Counted from the first letter of the stretch, positions 16,334 through 25,165 are shown. The stretch: 45,749 nucleotides of DNA from Bacillota bacterium (GCA_023435025.1 JAEYSE010000062.1:1-45749); one strand, 5' to 3'. Numbers and translations: made by a program. The notes: generated from the sequence alone by a model not told the origin.

Positions 16334-16789
16334 TTGAAGACTGTTGACGTGGTGCAGGCATTGGTGCAAGGCGCCGTATCGGATTTGGGTTACGAGCTGA
16401 TCGATGTTGAATTTCAAAAAGAGCAAACAGATTGGATTCTTACTTTATATATCGATTCATCAAACGGCGTTACAGTCGATGATTGCGAGCGTGTGAGCCG
16501 CACCGTTGAGCCTTTGCTCGACGAGGCGGATCCTATTGCGCAATCCTACTTCTTAAGCGTCTCCTCTCCGGGGCTTGACAGGCCATTGAAGAAGGAACGT
16601 GATTTTGAACGCAACCTCAGCAAGGATATCGTTGTCAAGCTTTATGCGCCGCAGGACAAGAAAAAAGAGTTTATCGGAACATTACTGCGCTTTGATACCG
16701 AGTCCTTTACCATAGCGGAAAAGAACGGCAAGGAGCGGACGATACTCCGCAAAGACGCAGCAAATATACGCCCGCACATCGTTTTTTAA
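16334..16789 (+). CDS. rimP: Ribosome maturation factor RimP
   Basis: RimP (YlxS) assists late assembly of the 30S subunit. The 151-residue protein has the N-terminal alpha/beta domain (GYELIDVEFQKE; DDCERVSRTVEPLLDE) and a C-terminal SH3-like beta domain. The conserved SVSSPGLDRPLKKERDFERN links them. The start is TTG 16334 with CGGAGGG at 16321-16327. It is the first gene of the operon, 52 bases before nusA, the same order as in Bacillus. Length and motifs are ordinary for the family. Confidence 0.95.
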   Translation: MKTVDVVQALVQGAVSDLGYELIDVEFQKEQTDWILTLYIDSSNGVTVDDCERVSRTVEPLLDEADPIAQSYFLSVSSPGLDRPLKKERDFERNLSKDIVVKLYAPQDKKKEFIGTLLRFDTESFTIAEKNGKERTILRKDAANIRPHIVF

Positions 16790-16841
16790 TAAAAACACGA
16801 TAACAGTAACATTTTATTTGATAGAGTAAGGGGTGCGAACT

Positions 16842-17936
16842 ATGAATGCCGAATTTATCAATGCGCTCAACGCCATCGAAAAAGAGCGCGGCATCAACAA
16901 GGAGATACTCATCGACGCGGTAGAAAACGCGTTGATTTCCGCTTACCGTCGCAATTTCGGCACCTCAAACAACGTGCGTGCGGAAGTGGACCGGGATACC
17001 GGCGAAATACAGCTCTTTGCCTCCAAATCCGTTGTGGAGACGGTGGAAAACCAGCACTCCGAAATCTCTTTGGAAAATGCGCGTAAGATCAATACTCTGT
17101 ACGAGGTTGGCGACGTACTGGAGGAAGAGGTAAAGCCCAAAAATTTCGGACGCATCGCGGCGCAAACGGCCAAGCAGGTTGTCGTGCAGCGCATCCGGGA
17201 AGCCGAGCGTGGCGTCATATATGACGAGTACGTGGAAAAAGAAAACGAGGTATTGACCGCTATCGTACAGCGCGTGGAAAAAAGTGGCGCGTATGTGGAA
17301 CTGGGCAAGACCGACGGCATTTTAGCGCCAAATGAAATGATACCGGGCGAAAGCTTTGATAGCAACGACCGTATTAAGGTATATGTGCTTGAAGTGCGCA
17401 AAACCAACAAAGGGCCGCAGGTACTGGTTTCAAGGACCCATCCGGGCCTTGTCAAGCGCCTGTTTGAGCTTGAGGTGCCCGAAATCCAGTCCGGTATCGT
17501 ACAGATCCGTTCCATCGCTCGTGAGGCGGGCTTCCGTACCAAGGTAGCCGTATCTTCCAACGATGCGCAGGTGGATCCGGTGGGCGCATGCGTCGGCCAG
17601 CGGGGGATCCGCGTAGAGCGTATCGTATCCGAGCTTCACAATGAAAAGATTGACATCATCGAATGGGATTCCGATTCCGCCGTCTATATCGCTAAGGCTT
17701 TAAGCCCCGCAAAGGTGCTTATGGTATATATCAACGAAGCGGAAAAGGCCGCAAAGGTCATCGTTCCGGATAACCAGCTTTCCCTCGCCATTGGCAAGGA
17801 AGGCCAGAACGCCCGCCTTGCCGCAAAGCTTACCGGTTGGAAGATCGATATCAAGAACCAGTCCCAGGCCGAAGAAGCCATGGTGAGCATGTATAGCGAG
17901 CCCACTGCGCCAGAAGAGACCGAAGACCTGTTCTAA
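16842..17936 (+). CDS. nusA: Transcription termination/antitermination factor NusA
   Basis: NusA binds RNA polymerase and nascent RNA and affects pausing, termination and antitermination. The 364-residue protein has the N-terminal polymerase-binding domain (about 1-120, with NKEILIDAVENALISAYRR), an S1 domain (about 130-195, VQRVEKSGAYVELGKTDG), KH1 (DPVGACVGQRGIRVERIV, about 245-262) and KH2 (LAIGKEGQNARLAAKLTGW, about 308-326). There is no C-terminal acidic repeat, as usual in Firmicutes. The start is ATG 16842 with AAGGGG at 16828-16833. It may control its own operon through the leader hairpins at 16254-16312. Confidence 0.97.
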   Translation: MNAEFINALNAIEKERGINKEILIDAVENALISAYRRNFGTSNNVRAEVDRDTGEIQLFASKSVVETVENQHSEISLENARKINTLYEVGDVLEEEVKPKNFGRIAAQTAKQVVVQRIREAERGVIYDEYVEKENEVLTAIVQRVEKSGAYVELGKTDGILAPNEMIPGESFDSNDRIKVYVLEVRKTNKGPQVLVSRTHPGLVKRLFELEVPEIQSGIVQIRSIAREAGFRTKVAVSSNDAQVDPVGACVGQRGIRVERIVSELHNEKIDIIEWDSDSAVYIAKALSPAKVLMVYINEAEKAAKVIVPDNQLSLAIGKEGQNARLAAKLTGWKIDIKNQSQAEEAMVSMYSEPTAPEETEDLF

Positions 17937-17970
17937 GCGCTGTAAATAAGATGAGGATGCGGGGTGCGGT

Positions 17971-18243
17971 ATGGCGGCGAAGAAAGTGCCGATGCGCATG
18001 TGCGTCGGGTGCCGCGTGATGCGGCCAAAAAAAGAGATGCTGCGCGTGGTCCGCTCCGCGGAGGGGAAAGTGAGCATTGACCCCACCGGAAAAGCGGCAG
18101 GCCGGGGCGCGTATATCTGCAAGGATATCGCCTGCCTGGAACGCGCCATTAAGACGCGGGGCCTGGAACGGGCGTTTGAGCAGAAGGTGGAGCCTGAGCT
18201 TTATGAGACGCTCAAAGCAGATTTTATGAAACAGTATGGATGA
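17971..18243 (+). CDS. ylxR: YlxR family RNA-binding protein (RnpM type)
   Basis: This 90-residue protein is of the YlxR family, found between nusA and infB across Firmicutes. In Bacillus subtilis the protein has been linked to RNase P and named RnpM. Conserved features are MRMCVGCRVMRPKKEM (about 8-23), with the CxxC pair, and GKAAGRGAYICKD (about 40-52), the nucleic-acid-binding signature. The start is ATG 17971, 34 bases after nusA. Its end overlaps the start of the L7Ae-like gene by 8 bases, so the two are probably translationally coupled. Confidence 0.93.
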   Translation: MAAKKVPMRMCVGCRVMRPKKEMLRVVRSAEGKVSIDPTGKAAGRGAYICKDIACLERAIKTRGLERAFEQKVEPELYETLKADFMKQYG

Positions 18244-18553
18244 GTTTTTTAAGTTCCATGGCGCGTTGGGATTGTCCCGGCGGGCTGGCAAATGTCTCAC
18301 TGGGGACTTCGCGGTGGAAAAAGCACTCAAATCCGGCAAAACAAAACTTGTGGTGCTGGATGATGAGGCTTCGGAAGCCACAAGGGAGCGTTATCGGGAT
18401 ATGTGCGGGCGCAACGGCGCGGCACTGATCGAAGCGCCCGGTGTCGGGCGGGCGGTCGGTAAACCGGCAGGAAAAATCCTTGCTATCACCGACGACCGTT
18501 TCGTGCATATGATACTCTGCGCGCATGCGCAATTTCAGGAAAAAAAGGTTTAG
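18236..18553 (+). CDS. ylxQ: L7Ae/L30e family ribosome-associated protein YlxQ
   Basis: The 105-residue protein has the L7Ae/L30e fold, which binds kink-turn RNA. The motif GALGLSRRAGKCLTGDFAVE (about 8-27) matches the family start, and the middle carries the usual hydrophobic strand TKLVVLDDEASE. YlxQ homologues lie next to infB in most Firmicutes and bind RNA, but their exact role is unclear. The start is ATG 18236 inside the end of ylxR. It is followed by infB after 40 bases. Confidence 0.88.
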   Translation: MDEFFKFHGALGLSRRAGKCLTGDFAVEKALKSGKTKLVVLDDEASEATRERYRDMCGRNGAALIEAPGVGRAVGKPAGKILAITDDRFVHMILCAHAQFQEKKV

Positions 18554-18593
18554 TTTAATCCGTCAGGGTTCAAAATGCGGGGGTGCAATCAGT

Positions 18594-21500
18594 ATGGCCA
18601 AAGTTAACATCGTAGACGCGGCAAAGGAGCTCGAAGAACGCGCGCAAGCGTTGTTCTCGCGTATCAACCAATCCCATGCGGATGTTGGGGAAACGCTGCA
18701 GGGAGTTCGTACAAAAGAACGCGAGCTACGAGCAAAAGAGGATGCGGAGCGTGCCGCCCGCCTGGAACGCGAGAGACAGGAACGCCTGATGGAGGTGCTT
18801 TCTTCCGATCGCGACCTTGCCGTGCATATCGGCGGGGATGACAGCGTATTTGAGGACGCGCCAAAAGAGAAAAAGGCGGAGCCGCCGAAACATGCCGCTC
18901 CGAGCGATAAGCCTGCCGAAAAGGTGGAAGCAAAGCCTGTGGAAAAGGCCGTTGAAGCCCCTGCGCAAAAGCCGCAGGAGCCTGTTCTGGAACAGCCTGC
19001 CGCCCGGCAGGAGGCTTCCCCTGAACTTAAGGCGGAACCCAAGGCCGAGCCCAAAGTCGAACCCAAAGCGGAAAGCGGCACAACGGAAGAGCAGCAAGTG
19101 CAAGAACCGCGCGTTCAGCGAACGCCTCCCCAGCAGGGCGGGTATCAGCAGCACACCATTGATCCCGCTATGTACCAGCAGCGTCCGCAGGGCGGCTATC
19201 AGCAGCGCCCGCAAGGGGAAGGGTATCAGCAGCGCCCGCAGGGCGAAGGGTACCAGCAGCGTCCGCAGGGCGGCTATCAGCAGCGCCCGCAGGGGGAAGG
19301 GTACCAGCAGCGTCCGCAGGGCGGTTACCAGCAGCGCCCGCAGGGTGAAGGGTACCAGCAGCGTCCGCAGGGCGGTTACCAGCAGCGCCCGCAGGGTGAA
19401 GGGTATCAGCAGCGTCCGCAGGGCGGTTACCAACAACGTCCGCAGGGCGGTGGTTACCAGCAGGGCCAGGGTGGCTACCAGCAGCGTCCGCAGGGCGGTG
19501 GTTACCAGCAGGGCGGCTATCAGCAACGCCCGCAGGGTGAAGGCTACCAGCAGCGTCCGCAGGGCGGTGGTTACCAGCAGCGTCCGCAGGGCGGTGGTTA
19601 CCAGCAGGGTGGCTACCAGCAGCGCCCGCAGGGCGGTGGCTACCAGCAGGGCGGTTACCAGCAGCGTCCGCAGGGCGGTGGTTACCAGCAGGGCGGCTAC
19701 CAGCAGCGCCCGCAGGGCGGTGGCGGTTTTCAGCGCCCGCAGGGAGAAGGGTTCCAGCGCAGGCCCTCCATGGGCGCAAAACCTGCGGCACCTATTGCTC
19801 CAGCCGTTGGCAAGGAAAAGGTAAGCAATTACGATCCCAATAAGAGCAATTACACAAGAAATTACGAGGCCGAGAAAAAGGCCCGCAATAAGAAGGCGAT
19901 CCAGAAGGAAGCAGTCCCCATCGCTCGCGCCGCGTGGGATGAAGACGCTCCTATGGGCAGCAGCCGCCGCAAGCCGCGCAGGCAATTGCAGCCGCAGCAT
20001 AGGCCCGAACCTGTAATCATTGAAAAGGCGGTTATTACAACGGAAACAATTACGGTAAAAGATCTTTCCGAGAAAATCGGCAAGCCCGCTGGCGAGATCA
20101 TCAAGAAACTCTTTATGCTGGGCATCATTGCGACCATCAACCAGGAGATCGATTTTGATACCTGTGAGCTGATCGCTTCCGAATACGGCATTGCGGTGGA
20201 GCAGCAAATTGCCAAGACCTTCGAAGAAGTGCTTCAGGACAGATCCGATGAACAAGATTCGCCGGACACTCTCTTGGATCGTCCGCCGGTCGTCACCATC
20301 ATGGGTCATGTCGATCACGGCAAGACCTCGCTGCTTGACGCAATCCGCAAAGCCCGTGTGACCGAAGGCGAGGCGGGCGGTATAACCCAGCACATCGGCG
20401 CATACACAGTCGAGTGCAATGGCAGGAGCATTACGTTTATTGATACCCCGGGCCATGAGGCGTTTACGTCGATGCGCGCACGTGGCGCGCAGGTGACGGA
20501 TATCGTCATACTCGTGGTCGCAGCGGACGATGGCATCAAGCCCCAGACGGTAGAAGCCATCAACCACGCGAAAGCCGCAGGCGTACCTATTGTGGTGGCG
20601 CTCAATAAAATGGACCGCCCGGAGGCAGACCCGGACCGCGTGAAGCAGCAATTGACGGAGCACTCCCTCGTTTCCGAGGAATGGGGCGGCGATACCATTT
20701 GCGTTCCCGTTTCCGCAAAAACGCAGATGGGTCTTGATACGCTTCTTGAAATGGTTCTGCTGCAGGCGGATGTGTTGGAATTAAAGGCCAACCCCAACCG
20801 CCTTGCAAAGGGTACCATCATCGAGGCGCAGCTCGACAAGGGCCGTGGCCCCATTGCGACGGTGCTGGTACAGAACGGCACGCTGCGCATTGGCGATACC
20901 ATCGTAGCGGGCACCGCCTATGGCCGAGTGCGCGCCATGATGGACGACAAAGGCAAAAGAGTTCAGGAAGCAGGCCCCAGCCAGCCGGTCGAGGTTTTGG
21001 GCTTTAGCGAAGTGCCTGCCGCAGGTGATATTCTAAACGTTGCGGAAATCGACAAGCTTTCCCGCCAGGTGGCCGAGGAGCGCCGTGACAAGATTAAGGC
21101 TGAACAATTAAAGAACCTCTCCAAGGTTTCTTTGGATGATCTATTCAGCCAGATCGCCGAGGGCGAGATCAAGGACCTCAACATCATCGTCAAGGCGGAT
21201 GTGCAGGGTTCCGTGGAAGCCGTCAAGCAGGCGCTTGAGAAGCTTTCCAACGAGGAAGTCCGCGTAAGGTGCATCCACGGCGGCGTAGGCGCCATCACGG
21301 GTTCGGATATCATGTTCGCTTCCGCGTCCAACGCCATCATCATCGGGTTCAACGTGCGTATGGATAACGTGGCGCGCGTGGCAGCTGAAAAGGAAAAGGT
21401 GGATGTGCGGATGTACCGCATCATCTACAACGCCATTGAGGATGTACAGAACGCCATGAAGGGCATGTTCAAGCCCGTATTCAAGGAAGTCGAGCTTGGC

Positions 21501-21776
21501 CGGATCTCTGTTCGTAATACCTTCAAAGTTTCAGGCGTTGGTACAATCGCGGGTGCTTATGTGCAGGAAGGCAAGGTTGCCCGTAACGCGCAGGTACGCG
21601 TGGTGCGCGACGGTATCGTCATTCACGAGGGCAAGATCTCCTCGCTTAAGCGCTTCAAGGATGATGCAAAGGAAGTTGCGCAGGGCTACGAGTGCGGTAT
21701 CGGCATAGAAGGCTTCAACGACCTCTTGGAAGGCGACAGCATCGAAGCGTTTGTGATGGAAGAAGTCAAGAAATAA
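18594..21776 (+). CDS. infB: Translation initiation factor IF-2 with a Y/Q/R/P/G repeat domain
   Basis: IF-2 is the GTPase that brings initiator tRNA to the ribosome. The 1060-residue protein has a short helical start, a Lys/Glu/Ala/Pro-rich linker to about residue 180, and then a low-complexity repeat domain (about 180-392) built on YQQRPQG, with 18 exact copies plus shortened ones. An IF2-N domain follows at about 488-540. The G domain has G1 MGHVDHGKT near 570, G3 DTPGHEAF near 616 and G4 NKMD near 671, followed by domains II-IV. The start is ATG 18594 with GGGGGTG at 18577-18583; a frame opening at 18525 lies over the ylxQ end. The catalytic part is ordinary; the repeat domain is not a usual IF-2 feature and makes this protein about 300 residues longer than Bacillus IF-2 (716). 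Confidence 0.97.
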   Translation: MAKVNIVDAAKELEERAQALFSRINQSHADVGETLQGVRTKERELRAKEDAERAARLERERQERLMEVLSSDRDLAVHIGGDDSVFEDAPKEKKAEPPKHAAPSDKPAEKVEAKPVEKAVEAPAQKPQEPVLEQPAARQEASPELKAEPKAEPKVEPKAESGTTEEQQVQEPRVQRTPPQQGGYQQHTIDPAMYQQRPQGGYQQRPQGEGYQQRPQGEGYQQRPQGGYQQRPQGEGYQQRPQGGYQQRPQGEGYQQRPQGGYQQRPQGEGYQQRPQGGYQQRPQGGGYQQGQGGYQQRPQGGGYQQGGYQQRPQGEGYQQRPQGGGYQQRPQGGGYQQGGYQQRPQGGGYQQGGYQQRPQGGGYQQGGYQQRPQGGGGFQRPQGEGFQRRPSMGAKPAAPIAPAVGKEKVSNYDPNKSNYTRNYEAEKKARNKKAIQKEAVPIARAAWDEDAPMGSSRRKPRRQLQPQHRPEPVIIEKAVITTETITVKDLSEKIGKPAGEIIKKLFMLGIIATINQEIDFDTCELIASEYGIAVEQQIAKTFEEVLQDRSDEQDSPDTLLDRPPVVTIMGHVDHGKTSLLDAIRKARVTEGEAGGITQHIGAYTVECNGRSITFIDTPGHEAFTSMRARGAQVTDIVILVVAADDGIKPQTVEAINHAKAAGVPIVVALNKMDRPEADPDRVKQQLTEHSLVSEEWGGDTICVPVSAKTQMGLDTLLEMVLLQADVLELKANPNRLAKGTIIEAQLDKGRGPIATVLVQNGTLRIGDTIVAGTAYGRVRAMMDDKGKRVQEAGPSQPVEVLGFSEVPAAGDILNVAEIDKLSRQVAEERRDKIKAEQLKNLSKVSLDDLFSQIAEGEIKDLNIIVKADVQGSVEAVKQALEKLSNEEVRVRCIHGGVGAITGSDIMFASASNAIIIGFNVRMDNVARVAAEKEKVDVRMYRIIYNAIEDVQNAMKGMFKPVFKEVELGRISVRNTFKVSGVGTIAGAYVQEGKVARNAQVRVVRDGIVIHEGKISSLKRFKDDAKEVAQGYECGIGIEGFNDLLEGDSIEAFVMEEVKK
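19134..19764 (+). repeat. Coding tandem repeat inside infB (YQQRPQG units)
   Basis: A run of 21-27 base units encodes YQQRPQG separated by G, EG or GG, with shortened YQQGG units towards the 3' end and two FQR variants at the end. Neighbouring units are almost identical at the DNA level (CAGCAGCGTCCGCAGGGCGG), which suggests recent expansion by slippage or unequal recombination. Copy number is likely to vary between strains. The repeat also creates long spurious ORFs in the other frames. Confidence 0.92.
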
Positions 21777-21819
21777 GCGCACACTAACGGAAAACCCCTA
21801 GAGTGTGATAAGGAGAACT

Positions 21820-22188
21820 ATGTCTGCCATACGACAGGACAGATTGAATGAGGAAATCAAAAAAGCCGTCAGCGAAGTCATACGGGAAATGAAGGATCCC
21901 CGCATCTCCCCTATGACGACAATTACGCAGGCGGAGGTTACCAATGACCTCAAGCACGCGAAGCTAATGGTAAGCATATACGAGGCTGACGAGCAGGTGC
22001 GAAAGGCGAGCGTGGACGCGCTCAACCATGCCGCGGGCTTCATTACCCGTGAACTCGGGCACAGGATGCAAATCAGGCGTCTGCCTGCGTTGAAATTTGT
22101 ATTGGACACCTCCATCGAGTACAGCGTTCATATCGCAAAGATACTCGACACGCTGCACGCTGAAAAGCGGGAGACTGAGGATGAATGA
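21820..22188 (+). CDS. rbfA: 30S ribosome-binding factor A
   Basis: RbfA helps maturation of the 30S subunit near helix 1 of 16S rRNA. The 122-residue protein has the KH-like fold, with RQDRLNEEIKKAVSEVI at the start, MKDPRIS near 28, TNDLKHAKLMVSIY near 46, and the C-terminal RRLPALKFVLDTSIEYS. The start is ATG 21820 with AAGGAG at 21810-21815; GTG 21805 precedes that site. Its stop overlaps the start of nrnA by 8 bases. The order infB-rbfA-nrnA-truB matches many Clostridia. Confidence 0.95.
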   Translation: MSAIRQDRLNEEIKKAVSEVIREMKDPRISPMTTITQAEVTNDLKHAKLMVSIYEADEQVRKASVDALNHAAGFITRELGHRMQIRRLPALKFVLDTSIEYSVHIAKILDTLHAEKRETEDE

Positions 22189-23155
22189 GGCGGTTACAAC
22201 ATTTGCCGAATGGCTGCGGCGGGAGGACGGCTTTACGTTGATTTCCCACGTCTCCCCGGATGGGGATACGATTGGCTCCTCATTGGCGCTATTCGGCATA
22301 CTTTCCGCCATGGGTAAACGCGTACAGGCCATCTGCGAACAGCCGGTGCCCCGCGTTTACTCTTTTTTGCCGTTTTCAGAGAAGGTCCTTTTGCCGGACC
22401 TTGCTGATACAAGTTTTCACAACGCCATATCCGTCGACTGTGCGGATATCACTCGTATGGGCGGCGCAATCAAGCTCTTTGAGCAGGCAGAAAACAAAGG
22501 CAATATCGACCACCACCGCACAAACCCACTTTTTGGGGATTTTGTGCTGCACAGCGATGCCGCGGCTACTGGGGAGATCGTTTACGCACTGTGGCGGGAA
22601 CTGAATGTTGCGGCTGATGGCATTGCCGCGCGGGAGATTGCCGAATGCCTGTTTACCGCCATCAGTACGGATACCGGTAATTTTGCATATACGAACACCA
22701 TGCCCTCTACGTTTCTTGCGGCGGCAGGGCTTTTAGAAACTGGCATAGACATCGCTTCCATCAACCGCCAGGTATATCGTACCGTACCGCTCGCAAAAAA
22801 GCGGCTTCTTGGATATGTTCTGACCAATATGGAACTCCATGAGGGCGGCAAGGTCGGTTTTGCTTTCGTATCGCTTCAGACGCTCGCTTCCCTGGGGGCT
22901 ACTCCGGAGGAAGTGGACGGCGTGATAGACGATATCAGGGATATTGATACGGTGGAGATCGCTATACTTGCGCGTCAGGCAAAAGACGGCACCTGTAAAG
23001 TCAGCATGCGCTCCAAGCAGTATGCGGATGTGAGCGCCGTTGCTCACAGCCTGGGAGGCGGCGGGCATCTGCACGCAGCGGGCTGCACCTGGGAAGGGGA
23101 GCCGGGGCTTCTGAAAGCGGAATTGTTGCGTTTGGCAAAGGACGCGTTGAAATGA
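22181..23155 (+). CDS. nrnA: DHH-family bifunctional oligoribonuclease / pAp phosphatase NrnA
   Basis: NrnA degrades very short RNAs and hydrolyses 3'-phosphoadenosine 5'-phosphate in bacteria that lack Orn. The 324-residue protein has the DHH domain motifs SHVSPDGDTIGS (about 25-36), the Asp-containing VDCADI (about 85-90) and the signature NIDHHRTN (about 108-115). The C-terminal DHHA1 domain ends in GGGGHLHAAG (about 290-299), used in substrate binding. The start is ATG 22181, inside the end of rbfA, after GACTGAGG. Its end overlaps truB by 4 bases (ATGA). With rny and pnp the window holds three steps of mRNA turnover. Confidence 0.93.
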   Translation: MNEAVTTFAEWLRREDGFTLISHVSPDGDTIGSSLALFGILSAMGKRVQAICEQPVPRVYSFLPFSEKVLLPDLADTSFHNAISVDCADITRMGGAIKLFEQAENKGNIDHHRTNPLFGDFVLHSDAAATGEIVYALWRELNVAADGIAAREIAECLFTAISTDTGNFAYTNTMPSTFLAAAGLLETGIDIASINRQVYRTVPLAKKRLLGYVLTNMELHEGGKVGFAFVSLQTLASLGATPEEVDGVIDDIRDIDTVEIAILARQAKDGTCKVSMRSKQYADVSAVAHSLGGGGHLHAAGCTWEGEPGLLKAELLRLAKDALK

Positions 23156-24039
23156 CCGAAGGAATTGTGAATGTTTTAAAGCCGCCGGGCATGACGTCAA
23201 GCAACGTTGTCAGTGACGTCCGCAGGCTGTTTGATCTAAAGCGCGTAGGGCATACGGGAACGCTGGACCCGGGCGCAGCCGGCGTGTTGCCGATTTGCCT
23301 GGGCAGGGCGACGCGCTTATTCGATTACCTGGTGGATAAGGAAAAGGAATATTTCGCGGAGATTTCGTTTGGCAGCCGGACGGATACACAGGACAGTTAT
23401 GGTCGCGTAGTGGATACGAGCGGACGGGAAGTCGATGAGGCGGAACTTCGCGCCGTATTGCCTTCTTTTTTAGGGGAGCAAACGCAGATCGCACCCAAGT
23501 ATTCAGCGTTAAAATCCGGCGGCAAGGCAATGTACCAGCTTGCGCGTAGCGGGCAGGAGGTACCTGAACGTACACGCTCTGTTACAATCCACGCGCTGGA
23601 GTTTATTGCTAAAACAAAAGAGAACCGTTTTCTCCTTCGTATCGGCTGCTCACGCGGGACATATGTGAGGACTTTGTGCGAAGATATCGGTAAGCAACTT
23701 TCTGTGTGTGCGCACATGTCATTCTTGCTGCGCACCGCCTCCGGCCCGTTTCGGGTGGAAAAGGCGTACAGTATAGCGGAGCTTGCCGCGCAAAAGGAGC
23801 AGGGGACATTACAAAATAGCGTCGTTCCCATACCTGAGGCACTTTCTTTTTTGCAAAGTGTAACCATTGACGACGATAAGAAACTGTTCCGCCTGCAAAA
23901 CGGGTGCGCGGAGCCAGTTCCCGGATGCAATGCTCTTTCCGAGAACCAGAGCTGTCTGGTATTTGCCAATGGCGAGCTCATAGGTTTAGGCATTTGGACG
24001 TTAGCAGGTTTGAAGCTGAAGATCCATCTTGGTGCGTGA
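23152..24039 (+). CDS. truB: tRNA pseudouridine(55) synthase TruB
   Basis: TruB makes pseudouridine 55 in the T loop of tRNAs. The 295-residue protein shows NVLKPPGMTSSNVV near the N-terminus, the catalytic Asp in HTGTLDPGAAGVLPICLG (about 36-53), KEYFAEISFGSRTDTQDSYG, the SALKSGGKAMYQLAR region, and the conserved CSRGTYVRTLCEDIG. A short C-terminal PUA-like part remains. The start is ATG 23152 in the ATGA overlap with nrnA, which implies coupled translation. ribF follows after 66 bases. Confidence 0.96.
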   Translation: MTEGIVNVLKPPGMTSSNVVSDVRRLFDLKRVGHTGTLDPGAAGVLPICLGRATRLFDYLVDKEKEYFAEISFGSRTDTQDSYGRVVDTSGREVDEAELRAVLPSFLGEQTQIAPKYSALKSGGKAMYQLARSGQEVPERTRSVTIHALEFIAKTKENRFLLRIGCSRGTYVRTLCEDIGKQLSVCAHMSFLLRTASGPFRVEKAYSIAELAAQKEQGTLQNSVVPIPEALSFLQSVTIDDDKKLFRLQNGCAEPVPGCNALSENQSCLVFANGELIGLGIWTLAGLKLKIHLGA

Positions 24040-24105
24040 AATTTAGCATATTGCACCCAAACGTCTTAAAATGAGTTGCGTTTGCGGTTTTAATGAGGTT
24101 TTTTT

Positions 24106-25020
24106 ATGCAGAACAGGAAGAAAACACCCGTTGTCATTGCGTTGGGCATGTTTGATGGCGTACATCTGGGACACAGGGCACTCTTAACACACGCGGTGGA
24201 AACGGCAAAGAAATTGGATGCCCAGAGCGTTGCATACACGTTTTCCAACCATCCGAGAAGCGTGTTCGCGCAGGCTCCCAAGCTCCTTTCTACCATAGAG
24301 GAGCGGCACAGCTGCATCAAAAAGCTGGGGATTGACTGTGTGCGTATGGAAGTGTTCAATAAAGAGACAGCCATGCTCTCCCCGGAAGCGTTTGTCAACC
24401 TGCTGCAGGAACAATATGACGTACGCGCGTTCGTGGTGGGATTTAACTATACATTCGGCCAAGGCGGGAAGGGCACGCCCGAAACGTTGACAGAGCTTGG
24501 GAAGACGCACGCCTTCACGGTAGACGTCATTCCGCCAGTACTGTTCAAAGACGATACGGTATCGAGCACTCGCATCCGTCAGCTGATCACCACGGGCGAA
24601 CTCTTGGATGCAAACAGCATGTTGGTTGAGCCGTATGCTCTTTCTGGTACCGTTGTAAAAAACCGCCGAATCGGCACTTCTTTGGGCTTTCCTACGGCGA
24701 ATATTCTGCCCTCAATAGAAAAAGCGCTGCCGGCTACAGGGATATATGTGACCTCTACGCTGCATGAAGGGCGCTGTTATGAGTCCGTTACCAATGTAGG
24801 AACGAACCCGACCGTAAACGGAAGTGGGCTTACGGTGGAAACCTACCTAATGGATTATGACGGCGACCTTTATGGCAAGGAACTCACCATAAGCTTCCAT
24901 AAGCGCCTGCGCGACGAAATCCGGTTTGCTTCCAAGGAGGAGCTTATCGCGCAGATTAAACGGGACGTGGTTGACGCAAGGGCATATTTCCAAAACCCAG
25001 AAGATGCGAAAAATGGCTGA
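24106..25020 (+). CDS. ribF: Bifunctional riboflavin kinase / FAD synthetase
   Basis: RibF phosphorylates riboflavin to FMN and adenylates FMN to FAD. The 304-residue protein has an N-terminal nucleotidyltransferase domain with GMFDGVHLGHRALL (about 13-26) and the SSTRIRQLI motif (about 155-163). The C-terminal riboflavin kinase domain has GTSLGFPTANI (about 190-200) and the LYGKELTISFHKRLRDE segment. The start is ATG 24106 after GAGG at 24092-24095. It stands between truB and rpsO, as in Bacillus. No FMN riboswitch is present upstream. Confidence 0.96.
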   Translation: MQNRKKTPVVIALGMFDGVHLGHRALLTHAVETAKKLDAQSVAYTFSNHPRSVFAQAPKLLSTIEERHSCIKKLGIDCVRMEVFNKETAMLSPEAFVNLLQEQYDVRAFVVGFNYTFGQGGKGTPETLTELGKTHAFTVDVIPPVLFKDDTVSSTRIRQLITTGELLDANSMLVEPYALSGTVVKNRRIGTSLGFPTANILPSIEKALPATGIYVTSTLHEGRCYESVTNVGTNPTVNGSGLTVETYLMDYDGDLYGKELTISFHKRLRDEIRFASKEELIAQIKRDVVDARAYFQNPEDAKNG

Positions 25021-25050
25021 ATCGGGCGCTTTCCTATTCACAAAAGCATG

Positions 25051-25079
25051 TTTACAGAAGCGCTTGGCTATGTTACACT
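25051..25079 (+). promoter_or_regulatory. Promoter of rpsO
   Basis: TTTACA (25051-25056) and TACACT (25074-25079) are 17 bases apart, just after the ribF stop. Transcription would start near 25086, leaving a leader of about 85 bases. Confidence 0.6.
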
Positions 25080-25085
25080 ATACCC

Positions 25086-25165
25086 TGTGAAATGGTGAAC
25101 CACGGCTCGGTTCCGCGACTCTCCGACGCGTTACTTTGCCGGTGGGGATACAAAAAATTAGGAGG
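25086..25165 (+). promoter_or_regulatory. Structured rpsO leader, candidate S15 autoregulatory element
   Basis: Two exclusive folds can be drawn. One pairs GAACC (25097-25101) with GGTTC (25109-25113). The other pairs CCACGGC (25100-25106) with GCCGGTGG (25138-25145, one bulge) around inner helices such as CGCG 25114-25117 with 25127-25130, giving a branched junction near the ribosome site. S15 represses its own mRNA through leader structure in several bacteria, so this is a plausible control element; no known consensus was matched. Confidence 0.45.

Noticed and set aside
19136..19760. Regularly spaced repeats that could suggest a CRISPR array
   Set aside because: The units are in frame, encode YQQRPQG, have no unique spacers of constant length, and lie inside infB.
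18726..20663. A 645-codon open frame on the minus strand across infB
   Set aside because: It is the antisense of the YQQRPQG repeat, which has no stops in several frames; it lacks a ribosome site and its repeats (Leu/Thr/Ala runs) mirror the coding strand.
24040..24105. An FMN riboswitch or terminator between truB and ribF
   Set aside because: The gap is only 66 bases and shows neither a strong hairpin nor conserved riboswitch elements.
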